Positions 36,540 through 47,499 of a DNA stretch of 64,000 bases are shown here, piece after piece (within the stretch, counting starts at the first letter, position 1; every line of letters starts with the position of its first letter). The translations under genes were made by a program, and so were the position numbers. The stretch comes from Dryococelus australis. Lineage: Eukaryota > Arthropoda > Insecta > Phasmatodea > Phasmatidae. The stretch is from assembly GCA_029891345.1 (NCBI GenBank), contig CM057009.1, positions 302,041,466-302,105,465 of the forward strand, in the 5' to 3' direction. The notes below the pieces were generated by a model. The model saw only the letters and a program-made list of their open reading frames with translations. It did no database searches and was not told where the DNA came from.

Positions 36540-37660
36540 TTTTATTCCAAAAATCGCTAGTTTTAAATTAAATCGCATGTTTTAGCCCAAAAATGTCTTT
36601 AAATTTCCCTTTTTTCCCTAAGAATTTCCCATTTTCCTAGCTGCAAAAAAAGGACTCTACAGAAAAGTCCATTTTCAGTTATTTTCTCTAACATGGATCA
36701 CTGACTCAGGTGAACTTGGAGCCAGGAGATAGGATTTAGGCCTTTTAACCTTTAATTCCAAAAATCTAAAAATTATTTTTTATATTTTTGTAATTAAAAA
36801 ATTTAAAGGCATAATTATCAAGTGTTATATATCACTAGACTCGTATTTCCAAGGCGCATACGATCTTTATGCAATATACATTACGTATCCTAATGCCAGG
36901 GATACCATTTTAGATTTATAAGCAAAGAATTTTAAAAAAATTATTTAAAAAATGTGTTAATAAAACTTACATTTTCGAAGGTCCCCCCTGCTCCTCATCT
37001 ACATGTCCAGCAGACGGCTGACTCTCTCACCCCCACTCCCCTCACCTATACACATGTTGCCATCTAATTTTTTTGTTCGTCATTCGTTTATACGATACGG
37101 GAGGCCACCATATTGGTAGGTGACCACCATCTTGGTAGGTGATGACTATCTTGGTAGGCGATCATCATCTTTCTAGGCAACCACCATCTTGTTAGACATC
37201 ACCCATCTGCGATATTAGATACGGACTACCTCAACCTTGACCCCTTTATGGCCTTGAAAACAGAACCAAAAAACTCCAGGAAAAATACCTAATAGTCAAC
37301 AAGCATTATATATTACAGACTACTACTATATTAGCTACATACGTCCCTAACCTTGACCCCATTACCTTGAATGCCATTGAAAACAAAAAAAAAATACATA
37401 TAAAATACATAAAATTCAACAAGCATATTATATTACTGACTACTACGGTAATGTCTCAATTCCACAGCCAAAAGAACTGTCAGCAATTATAGTTGAGTCA
37501 TAAAAAAACCTACAATTTTCCATCCTATAAAAAAATTCTAATCAATGGTATAGCTATATGCATGATGCATGACTTTGACTACATGCTTAATTTATTAATG
37601 TTCCAGGTACATATAGTGGTTATTAAATACTTAAAGGCCAACAGGGGGATACGACAGGCT
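36540..37660 (+). repeat. Long-arm element family, left-hand arm (copy R1)
   Basis: Direct copy of 43,430-44,430. Both share the AT-rich block, GGAGCCAG, ACTTACATTT, GAAGGTCCCCC, TGACTCTCTCACCCCCACTCCC, the array of CCACCATCTTGGTAGGTGA units, TTGACCCC, TTGAATG and TTACAGACTACTAC. The outer TGACCTT segment seen in the 43.3-kb copy is lost here. The zinc-finger/ATPase gene ends about 80 bp inside it. Confidence 0.75.
37104..37205. repeat. Tandem ~20-bp units with CCATCTTGG
   Basis: Five units on CCACCATCTTGGTAGGTGA, with variants such as CACCATATTGGTAGG. The reverse complement CCAAGATGG resembles the AANATGG core of YY1/Pho binding sites. A matching array lies at about 44,000-44,100. Confidence 0.8.
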
Positions 37661-37740
37661 AAAATAAAGAAAAATCATTTTATAGTAATTTATTATTATT
37701 ATTTTGTAAATACATTTTCAGAAGAAAGCAGTTCATCACA

Positions 37741-39130
37741 TCATCTGATATAAACCCGATCCTTAAGTTCTTCAGAGATGGAAACCACCTTTTTCATATT
37801 CGAGAAATCCCCGTGTTTATGAATGTCAAGCAAATATTCGAGTCTATCAACAAGTTTGTTGTTATCTTCAGTAAACATATAGTCTGTATCTGCAGCATCT
37901 TCTACCTTTTTCACATCACTTGTCGAAGGTAACTCGTTGTGGAAATATGTGTGAACGTCGAGAGAAACATCATCGTCTTCAACATTATCACTGCCATCAT
38001 AGTCATCATAAATTCTGTCTTTATGATCGACTTCACTTTCTGCTTCACCCTCAATAACAAGTTGAATTTTCTTTGTAGCAGGAGTTGTATGATCATCAGT
38101 ATTTAGAGCTTATGGACGTTTATTTTGAAGTTTCTCGACTTTGCACGAACATCTTGCAAGTGTACCTTCCGCACAAACCGACTATATTGCACTAATTTCG
38201 TCTTTAGTATTAATTGAGGCGTCATAATCGTCTGCGGAAACTGTACCCATCGATGTAGCAGGAGGTATTGATGATATCACTTGCTGGTTCCCTATAGACG
38301 AACTCTCTCGGCATACAGCGATGAACTGATCGAACCCACGTCTGTGCCTTCCCTTATGTATCAGACAGTCTTTAACGATCGTCAAAAATCCGTACTTGTC
38401 TTTCCAGCATAAGGAACACACATATTTAAAGTCTGCAAACGTCATGTCCGTATAGATGTGGTCGTCGTACGCATGCCGCAAGTTCATATTGTCAATGCGA
38501 AAGAGCACAAACACATTAGCATTATTGCGAGTATTGGTTTGGGTATGCGCGAATAAGTCTGTCCGAGGTACGCGCAGTCCACGCGTGCATGTCGTCCCAT
38601 GCTAAAGTACTCCTGAATACGACTTTGCTTCTCGCAGGCAATGCCATGGAAGACAAATATATAGTTTGGCAGTGCTTCACTTGGTGGCACGGCGGCTTCA
38701 TTATCGATGCATGGGAAATAACCCAAGCCTTCCATGGCTTGCAGTACTCGTGCCAGTCGCTGGTATTTCGGTTGCTGGAGCGATCTGGAGTACAGGTACA
38801 CGTTCTCGAACCGAAGACCGTTTTCTTCTTCCAGCAGGCTCAGTAGGGCGCATGTCTTGCCACAACCCGAGGGTCCCGCGATGATGCATCTCTCTGTATA
38901 CGGAAATAGGTTTCCATGTTGCGATTCGTGGAAAATATCTTCATATTCAGCATGAATGCGTATGGGCAGAGTAACATCTTGCTTGAAGATCTGTATGCTA
39001 CCACTACAATCTTCTGGAACAGGTGAAGCCATCATTCCACAGGACGTTCTCTCATGTCGACGGGCATGGCAGCTTTTGCTGAAGATCTTTCCACAGTAGC
39101 GACACTGTTTTCCATGTTATTTCCCAGCAG
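37741..39130 (-). pseudogene. Zinc-finger plus A32-type packaging ATPase
   Basis: One minus-strand frame begins with a C2H2-type finger (CRYCGKIFSK, then RRHE; about 39,104-39,050). It passes MMASPVPED and enters an ATPase with Walker A GPSGCGKT near 38,870. A YIFVFHGIACEK strand follows, then a YFSMGRHARVDCAYLGQT block and, after a one-base frameshift near 38,530, NANVFVLFRIDNMNL. A His/Arg-rich end and a long acidic tail (YDDYDGSDNVEDDD, LPSTSDVKK) run to TGA at 37,741. In-frame stops occur at 38,182 and about 38,113. It resembles the Polinton ATPase at 50.3-49.7 kb block by block. Such ATPases pump DNA into capsids. The finger in frame with the ATPase is unusual. An in-frame stop right before the finger leaves its start unclear. 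Confidence 0.75.
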
Positions 39131-39249
39131 TGGGAGAAGGTATATCTGTAGAGGTAAGCTCTACAGTAGAGTACAATCATTGGCTTGCATAGTATTCATA
39201 AAAAAAAGGAAGTCCTTCCCACAGTGGCGACATGTGTATCTACTTTGTT

Positions 39250-39295
39250 TAGCAACTGCTCTCTCTCGCTCTCTCTCTCTCTCTATATATATATA
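39250..39295. repeat. CT/TA microsatellite
   Basis: CTCTCTCGCTCTCTCTCT followed by TATATATATA. Confidence 0.95.
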
Positions 39296-39431
39296 AACTT
39301 AATAACATGTTTCGTCAGTGAGATTTAAGCATTATTTGACAACTGACTCCTGTTGTCAGACCGACCCCTTCCAAGACTGACCCATTGACCATAAAAAATG
39401 GCGGCCATGTGTCCCTATCTCGAGACCCCAA

Positions 39432-39613
39432 ATGGAGCCCGTGTCTCCCCAGCCAGAAGCCTCCAGTCAACCGGTCGAGAAGGCTCGCAAGGCTAAGTTT
39501 GACTTATGTCTAAGTATAGTTGGCTGTAATTTCCGAACCGTGCCAGTAACCGCCCTCTTCCACGGAATCAACCGCGAAATAGATATAGAAACTCATTTTT
39601 TTGACACTTATAG
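39432..39613 (+). CDS. Candidate first exon, function unknown
   Basis: ATG at 39,432 opens a 60-codon frame ending at donor TATAG|GTAAGC. Residues include EPVSPQPEASSQPVEKARKA, then FDLCLSIVGCNFRTVPV and a C-terminal HFFDTYR. Just upstream is AAAAATGGCGGCCATG, a YY1-like motif often near start sites. It lies about 300 bp upstream of, and diverging from, the zinc-finger/ATPase gene, so it may be a second gene of that element rather than a host gene. No next exon was identified. Confidence 0.35.
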
Positions 39614-40733
39614 GTAAGCAAATGACGATTCGTGTGTGTGTGTGTGTATATATATGGTCGATTCTTTTCCATATTGTTTTTTGTGTTCGAGAGATTATCG
39701 ATGAGGAAAAAATGTAATTGGATGGAAGGGGCAAATATGTTATGTTGAGTTAATAATGCAATTACAAACATTGAAAAATTTTCATAAATTTCATTCATTT
39801 TTTTATTGTATGGATTATAATCACAAACACAAACGTCGTTCAATACAATGTATAAATACGTGGTTTGACGACGAGTTCTTCAAAATTCATGCAACTGTAA
39901 AAATTATCGCATCACCAAAATACACCCATTATAAGAGTCTTGTATAAATTTAGAAATTACATCATTGATGTGGTTCAAACATTATATATCTCTTCGATTG
40001 CTGCGATCCCCTCGTGACCTCCTAGATGCTGTTGCGAACCATTCGCTACCTTTTCGAATGACTTCATTGCAGTTCCCACATTGCCTGCTTGATGTTGCTG
40101 CCCATTGTTTTCATATTTGCTTTTGGTTGTTAAAATCTTTTGGAGTGTTGCGAGATTAAACAGTCAACTCTAGACTTGCAATCTCGGACAATGTCACAAG
40201 GGCTTGCCCAATACCTCACGACCACAATATCTGGTTTTGTAATTTGGTTATCATATTGGATTATGTCATTACAGTTCCCTTGGCTATCAAGTGTTCATAG
40301 GTGGCGGAGCAGAGCGGGGACTCACAGTATCAACATGACTGAATATGGCCATCCTGAAATTCCTTGGATCTATTTTGGTTTCACATGGTTGGTATCACTG
40401 AACTTTGTCCATCACATCACAGGAATCTCGAGATTGTCCTATGTAAGTAAGAAATCTGTAAAGATGTCAGTCGGGTGCTGGCTGTTCATCAAATAGATCT
40501 ATCTCAATATCTATATATTCATATGCATTTCCTTATATATATATATATAGATATCCTTGTATATATAATAAACATCTCTGAAAATGGGAGGAGAAACAGT
40601 TCTTTCTCAATAGCTATGCATCCATATGTATATCCATATATTTATTTTTCCTTATATGGATATGCATATGGATATAGATATAGAGATAAAAGATATATCT
40701 TTTTATATTTCTCTGATCTTTCCTTTTCAGAGG
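39614..40733. other. Interval with microsatellites and diverged MITE arms
   Basis: A GT/TA simple repeat lies at 39,633-39,655 and TATA-rich steps at 40,500-40,700. A piece at about 40,440-40,490 (GATGTCAGTCGGGTGCTGGCTG) matches the right arm of the following MITE in direct orientation. No gene recognised. Confidence 0.5.
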
Positions 40734-41037
40734 TGTTTGTTCATGGAGAGCCAGATCCCAACTCTGTCTTTCCAGATTTCTCACTTATATAGGCAGATTT
40801 CAAAGTCGTCGAGGTCACTATGTAATCAAAGATGACATCCAAATGATGCGAATTCGAAGTGTCCATGTGACTAGAATTTGCAAAACATGAAATTTGTGGG
40901 ACCGATTTTGGTTTTGCATGGTCAGTAATACTGAAATTTAACGATGATATCAAGACCCCGATGACCTCAAAATCGGAGTATATAAGTAAGAAATTTGGAA
41001 TGACATCAGTCGGGTGCTGGCTCTCCATGAACAAACA
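40734..41037. mobile_element. 304-bp MITE
   Basis: The ends are identical for 21 bp in inverted orientation (TGTTTGTTCATGGAGAGCCA...). Similarity continues for about 80 bp (TATATAAGTNAGAAAT, ATTTTGAGG/CTTTGAAATC). It has no coding capacity. No clear target duplication was seen. Confidence 0.85.
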
Positions 41038-41580
41038 TTTCTAATGGGTGTTCCAGGCTCTGCTTTGCCAAGTATGAATCACTATTGCGATCCCATAACC
41101 CGATATCTCTTGATGGTCCTGTGGTCCGAGACACCGGCACAACCATCACATCGGATGGCGATCAGAAGGTCGGCTGCTCGATCACACACCACTTCGAAAG
41201 ATTTAAACAAGAAAAGCAAGAAAAAATATATTGAGCAGAGCTATCTATGAGGCAACATGGGATATGCCAAGGTGTCATCCATGATGGCAACCAAAATGAT
41301 AGTTGTGCCATCTGAAAGGTGATGTGAATACTATGATGATGTAATTCAAAATGATGGTCACATGGGTTCGGGTTCTATCTGGTTGAGTATGCGAGGTCAA
41401 AAGTCGAGATTGTATACATAGATAAACGAGGTGTCTCCTCGGACACGAGCCCTATCCGAAAACAACTTTCTATTCAGAGATGGAATTATAGAGAGCTTCA
41501 TCTCAATTAGATGAGTCGCGATGGAACAGCGTCCATATCGAAAGTGTTACCAAGAATGCGAATTTTCCATAGAACGTCCT
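41038..41580. other. Unassigned interval
   Basis: Repeated GATGGCAACC/GATGATG steps at 41,230-41,350. Otherwise no feature. Confidence 0.35.
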
Positions 41581-42290
41581 GTGCCATGAGCCACTGTAAA
41601 TCAATTCGTACGGAATGCGGTACCAAAGTTTGTCAAGACCTTGTATACTCTGCACAATGAGGATGACGAAGCATTCCTGCACAATCGTTTCTCACATGTT
41701 CCTCCGATGGCCAAAATGAAAATCAGATGTGACAAAGAACCAGGAAACAAGAGTTATCAGTTGAAATATTTTGTCGACTCGCAGGTCGAGCTAAAGTTTT
41801 ATCGCAGCGAAATCGTGCCCATCAGGTTCAGTGGATTGCTGGACATCCAGTTGCGATTCTGCGATTTGGAGACAATCACATTGCACCACACTTCTAGGAT
41901 TAACCATCGCGCATAACTTAACAACGAGACTATCAATTATGTGACTTTCGTTCGCGTATTCGACGAATCTTTCTTAGCGAGTACATTTCGAGTCACCATC
42001 GAAAATAAAACTTGCTAGTCTATCGAAAAATTTCTACAACAGCTTCCAGAAATGCTTTTTAACGAATTGAATTTCACATACCCGGAGAGTATTGGCGAGC
42101 CCCTGATTTTGTAAGTGGATTTTGGCTGGAAGATATTGAGAAGCATCTGTTCATTGAATGCAATTTCGTTCCAGAACGACCGGCGTGTTATGCTAAAGTT
42201 GGATGGTAAACAACTCTTTTATCTGACTGCAAATATCCTGTTCACACCATTTTCGCTGGCCATTCAGAAGTAGGATTAAAAAATGAATGA
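41581..42290 (+). pseudogene. Unrecognised large-element ORF, part 1
   Basis: The longest open part (about 41,590-41,913) reads VNQFVRNAVPKFVKTLYTLH, later YQLKYFVDSQVELKFYRSEI and LLDIQLRFCDLETITLH. After a stop, further open pieces to 42,290 include STFRVTIENKT, KFLQQLPEMLFNEL and RVMLKLDGKQLFYLTANILF. Base use is near 45% GC, against about 35% around it, as expected of decayed coding DNA. Beta-rich phrases suggest a structural protein, but that is inference. It lies downstream of the zinc-finger/ATPase gene, within what appears to be the same large element, and is cut by a SINE at 42,468. Confidence 0.4.
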
Positions 42291-42467
42291 CTTTGATGTA
42301 TTTTTCTTTAAAAATATGGAATGATACATTTTGATTCTCGTGGACATCTTGGGTAAGGTCGATGGTGGATATGAAACAAACGCACTTCGGTCAACAGGAC
42401 CGAAGTGCCACCCATTCACAAAATCGAGATTTTCGGGGTGATCAAATTAATGAACTTTCTTGGAGAG

Positions 42468-42724
42468 AGGGGCCCACAGTGTCTGAGCGATTATTGCTCT
42501 CGCCTCCCACCAAGGTGAACCGGGTTGAATCCCCGGCCGGGTCACCGGATTTTCGCAAGCGGGAATCGTGCCGGACGATGCCGTTGCTTGGCGGGTTTTC
42601 TAGAGGATCTCCCGTTTCCCCCGTCCCTTGATTCCGGTGCTGCTCCATACTCACCTCCCTCACCCTCATCGGCTCTCAAGTCCTCGAGCCGACCAAATGT
42701 CTTCACTCACTCTTCACTCACTTT
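42468..42724 (+). repeat. tRNA-derived SINE, copy 2
   Basis: Same structure as copy 1. A weakened A-box (TGTCTGAGCGATTA) and a good B-box (GGGTTGAATCCCCGGCC) are followed by the shared body and a CACTCACTCTTCACTCAC tail. It interrupts the ORF remains on either side and is therefore younger than them. Confidence 0.85.
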
Positions 42725-43240
42725 CTCGGCTAGAAGCACAGTGAGCTGGAAAGCTTTGAACTGTCTATTTCGTGTGCACGACGGCAAATTCTACATCAAT
42801 GATTTATTTCAAAATAAACAATTGCTGATGCGAGTTTTGTTGCCGCCGATAGTCGATTGAATCCCCACAAAGACAAAATCGTGAAGGTGAAATGCAAGTA
42901 CACGATCGTTTTGAAGTTCCGATTTACAATGATTTGGAATACCTTAAGAAGAATGTGCCAGAATAGAAATCCGAGTGATTGTTCGCTCTGACCGATATGA
43001 CTGCTAAATAATCCGATCGCTAAACTTCTAATCATGTGCGGAGGTTTTTGGAAACTGAAGATGGGTTTCTGTTCCAAGAGAATTTTCCCGACATTTCGGT
43101 CGACATGGACGATGATGTGCTGAAAGTGAATTTTCTGAGTTCAGGTTGGTTACGATCGTGCGAAGACATCGCCATAGACATGTTTCATGTCATGTGATTT
43201 AAAGTGTTCTATGCAGAGCGCAAAATAGTTTTATGTAAAT
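42725..43240 (+). pseudogene. Unrecognised large-element ORF, part 2
   Basis: Continuing open pieces after the SINE: DGKFYINDLFQNKQLLMRVL (about 42,780-42,845) and, in other frames, DKIVKVKCKYTIVLKF and EDGFLFQENFPDISVDMDDD with SSGWLRSCEDIAIDMFHVM. Each is 20-60 codons between stops. Same base composition as part 1. Probably several frames of one or two dead genes. No family recognised. Confidence 0.35.
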
Positions 43241-43289
43241 TTTGCGAAAAGACCAACACCAATAGTAATAGGAAAAAGGGGCTTGACTT

Positions 43290-44440
43290 GCAAGGGGATC
43301 AGGGATTGGAGCAGTAGCCAGGGCAGCCACCATGTAGTTACATCACCCGACCGCCATATTGAATAATATTTATCTTGACCTTTAACCTTAACCTTGACAT
43401 GGATCTCGTGGACTTTTAACCCCAAAAATACTTAATAAACCTTTAAAAAATTTCCAAAAAATCACAAAAACTCCAAAAACTTCTAAAAATATACGAAAAA
43501 TTGTATTATTAAAAATCATTAAAATTATTTTTTAAATAATAAAAAATTATTAAAAGGATCCTCAGAAAATTCCATTTTTTCCCAGACAAGTGCCATGCAT
43601 CAGCGACTCTGGTGACCTTGGAGCCAGATGATTGGGAACAGTCTCTCAGGACATATGAACTTTAATCTTTTACTTTGAAATTTGACATTGAAAATGTCAA
43701 ATTACAAAAAAAAGTATTTAAAAAAAATTCATAAAAAATTCCAAAAAATCCCTAAAATAATTTTTCATTAAAGGTATAGAATTGAAAATTATTTTAAATT
43801 ATTTTAAAAATACATATTTTTATATTTATTTATTTATTCTTAAACTTACATTTCTGAAGGTCCCCCAGCACCACCAGAAGTCACATTTGTTCCATCCACA
43901 GCAGATGGCTTACTCCCTCGCCCCCACTTCCCTCATCAATGCTCATTCCGCCATCTTGATTTTTTCGTTCTTCATTTGTTTATACATTACTGGAGACCAC
44001 CATCTTAGTAGGTGACGACTATTTACGTAGGTGACCACCAACTTGGTAGGAAACCGCCATCTTGGTAGACATCGCCCATCCACCATATTGGAAGCCAATG
44101 ACGATAACGTTGACCCCATGATCTTGAATGACATTGAAAACCAAAACTCGAGGAAAATGCATTAAGTCAGCAAGCATAATACATTACAGACTACTACCGC
44201 CATATTGGATGCCGACTACCTTTACCTTGACCCCATGACCCTGAATGATCTTGAAAACAAAATCTCCAGAATAAAGTCCTAAATGTAAGTATGCTGGAGG
44301 CCAAGCGAGTTGTCGGCCCTTATATTTATTGGCATACAAAGATTTGTAAATCTCCATCCTACTTAAAACAGATGTTACCAATCAGTAGTATAACTACAAT
44401 CATGATGCGGTACTATGGTTACATGCAAAATATATTAAAT
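43290..44440 (+). repeat. Long-arm element family, left-hand arm (copy R2)
   Basis: The fullest arm: GC-rich outer end (GCAGTAGCCAGGGCAGCCAC), GACCGCCATATTG, several TTGACCTT/TTAACCTT motifs, AT-rich block, GAAGGTCCCCCAG, the CCACCATCTTGG array at about 44,000-44,100, then TTGACCCCATGA repeats. Matches R1 in direct orientation and the arms at 0.5 and 31.1 kb in inverted orientation. Confidence 0.75.
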
Positions 44441-44659
44441 ACATATTTGTTATTTAAAATTTATAGTTATTCGAATTCGAAAACTTTTTTATTTAATTAT
44501 ATAATTGTACATAAGTACAAAACATTTCAGTTAAATTTATTTTATTTCTCTACCTTTTAAATTTTAATCATATTATGACAAAGAATGAATACATGTAATA
44601 AAACACAATTTTATTTACAGGCAATTCTTTATTCAACTAATTTATTACAATCGCTAATA

Positions 44660-44812
44660 CCCTCAAACATTACAGTATTCTTTAATGTGTCTAAATAAAA
44701 TGTCGCTATGGCTGATATGCTTACCGCACATCACAGAAATCTCAAATATGACATGCAACAGAGATTTCAGCACAATTATAGCACTCATGTCACCGAGAAT
44801 TGATAAGGCGCA
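44660..44812 (-). pseudogene. Zinc-finger gene, downstream half split by Polinton
   Basis: On the minus strand, starting at the Polinton edge, the sequence has an in-frame HEC, then CYNC and CHI...FCDVR with several stop codons. This continues the zinc finger begun on the other side at 55,449. The first stop is TGA exactly where the homologous finger at 39.1 kb has CGA (Arg), a CpG-type change. See the finding on the split gene. Confidence 0.5.
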
Positions 44813-46870
44813 AGTAGTACGGGCGTTCGGTTTTCAGATCACTTTTGATAAAGCGGATTATCAATTTGATATCAAATTTATTGTTCGGATTAAGAATTAA
44901 TCCTATCTTAATCCGATTATTTTTTAAATCTGATAAAATAATTGTAATGAAATTTGATTGATTGATCCAATTCATGGAATGGAATAAATCAATCATAATA
45001 TATTTTAATTTTAGAATTTTGTTTGAATTGATAAGTGTATAGTTTGGTGCAAGAGTGTGCTAAGGGTGTTTCTTTTATTTATTTTTGGGGGGTGGGGGTT
45101 TGGGGAGCAGTAAGGTAGGTCCTCGCCCTCGGATGTTTGGCATTGTACTGAGGTTTGATGTGTTGGGTAAGGGGTTTATATAGGTGTTATGTAATATTAA
45201 TTTTTAATGGTATTGAATAGGAGTTCTTTCCATTTACATGTGGCAGGAAACTCAGGGAATGGCATTTTTCTGCAAAATGGAATAATTAGGAAATATGTAA
45301 TGATAGATTATGTATTTTGTTTGATATGAAATCTGGGCAGTTATTTGAATAAACTGTCGTATATAGTAGTAATGACAAAAAATAGAGTCTCACATGTGAC
45401 TCATCAACAAACAGAAGATATTAGGTGTCGGAAAAAGAATACAATTTATGCCCAAATACACTACTGTTTACAAATTCAATTAAAATGAACGCAACTACGT
45501 CACTATCACTAATGGATAACAATTATGTTCACGACACACATTCTAGATGAATCAACAAACTTTTTAAAATATAATAAATATCTATTTCCCTATAAATAAA
45601 TTTAATTAATCAAATACTAAGGAATTGCAATGACAAAGAATTACAGAGACCAGCTATCCTGGTGTGATATAGAAATCAAGCAACAAGTAATACCTACAAT
45701 GAACTATTTCCATACAAATTAAATTCCACAAGTCCAGTACTAAGTAATCGAATTACAGAAGCTATTTCCACATAAATAATGACCCAGCTATCTTGGTGTC
45801 ATAAAGAAATCAAGTAATGTGCTACACCTTCAACGCTGGCAAAAACTATTTCCCTGCAAATAAATCTAACAAATTACAGAGCCCAGCTATCCTGGTGTTA
45901 TAAAGAATGCAACAAGTCAATAGAATTATATCTACAACTGTTTATAATATACACGTACCTTACGATGTTCAATGTTTTTTAATATATGTCCTTTGGCTGC
46001 GAGGATGCTGTAGTAATGTGTCCGGTGTATGAATTGCGGTGAATTATAAGCTAGACTAGTTTTTTACAGAGTGTAGTTCGGCTGCTGTCGACAAAGGTCA
46101 TGGGGAAACTCCACGACATTAAAATAACTTAACATTATCTCACAAATCAATAAAAATTATTTATCCCTGTTTACGAATTCACCAGTTCAGATTTCCACTC
46201 GAAGCTTACCACTATACTAGATATGTATCTCTTATAATTTAATACAGAACGATCTATCACATCCAGTTAACTCATATTCTGAATTATACTACAAATACAT
46301 ATACTTTTTCCTTACAAATCTACGAGTTATTAAAAGCGCAAATATTCAAAATAAGCAAACTTACTAACGAAATATTACAAAAGAATAATTTTTTAACCAA
46401 ACAAAAAAACGTACTAGACATACACGCACATCTTTCTCAGCGTTAAATGAAATTTAACAAAGGAAACAAGCACTGAATCACAGAGAAAACATTTTACTTA
46501 TTAATACACAATTTCACTTCCCTGGGAAAAATAGAACAAATTCACTTCTTTCATTTAATGTAGTTTCTTACCATGAGAATAAATAATTTTTAACACAACT
46601 TCCATTAAAGTTTTGTGAGACCAATTTCTATAATTCAAATTTTTAAATCCTAGTCGAATGAAAAATGACATGCATTATTTAAAAAATAATAGACACATGT
46701 AAACATCTTTACAGAATCGTTCTTAACACAATCTCTCACAATGGCAGCTTGGTATAAGTATCCAGACATAGGTTGGCCTCAGAAACGCATGTCACACACA
46801 TATTTTCCCAATAAATCAATGCTTATAAAAATCGAAATAATTTTATTAACATGCGTAAATAATTTTGTGG
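44813..46870. repeat. Polinton left inverted repeat with ~1-kb insertion
   Basis: Pairs with 54,350-55,412: GCGGATTATCAA near the outer end, TAATTGTAATGAAATTTGATTG, then GGGGAAACTCC near 46,107, and AATAATTTTTAACACAACTT near 46,585. About 1 kb (about 45,010-46,060) has no partner on the right and is a later insertion or a right-side deletion. Confidence 0.85.
45560..45945. repeat. ~115-bp tandem repeat, three diverged copies
   Basis: Units share CTATTTCCNTATAAATAAA, CAGAGNCCAGCTATCCTGGT and AAAGAAATCAAG. It lies within the block that makes the left inverted repeat longer than the right. Confidence 0.75.
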
Positions 46871-47499
46871 TTCCTATCACATTTTATGTTATGAAGGATA
46901 CGATATGCAAGAAAAATATGCTCGACCTACGGAACCCTACCCTCCGAGTACAACACCCAACCCCTCTGGCTGGTCTAGACAAACTAGTGGATAGTGCTGT
47001 TAGGAACACGCATCGGCCACCTAGCCAGCTTTCGTCTTATCTCACTCATTGCCCTCCCCTATTTCTCTTCAACCCTGAGACTGAAGGGGCAATAACCCCA
47101 GTCCTTTGTCCTAAAGACCGCTTGGAAAAACATTGTAACCTCGCCCACAAAGACTTCTTTCTAGAGAAAATCTAATTTAAGAAATAAATCATGATGGAAA
47201 TATATATATTTTATTCCAAACATGAAAAATCACATTATAAAGGTTTTTACACTTAAACAATTCTCAAGAAATATACAATAAATAGGAAATTAATGTAACG
47301 AATTGCCACTCAATTGCAAATCCAATGAAACCATAATCCAATCAAACAAGAGCAAAGATTGCACAATAATTGTACATCCAAACCCCAATCGATATTGGTA
47401 GGTGTGTTAAATGAAATAACATATCAAATATATTTATTTTTTTTATATCTAGTATCATAATTTTACTAACATAATATTACAATATGTTAAGATCTTTAT

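Noticed and set aside
38589-38955. Plus-strand frames opposite the ATPase
   Set aside because: Shadow frames of the minus-strand ATPase gene.
36540-44440. LTR retrotransposon bounded by the two direct arms
   Set aside because: The arms are direct copies, but the DNA between them holds an ATPase and no RT, and inverted copies of the arm bound another element. Two partial elements in the same orientation fit better.
46741-47175. 144-codon plus-strand frame as a Polinton gene
   Set aside because: Its first third lies in the inverted repeat and the rest has no motif. Probably chance.
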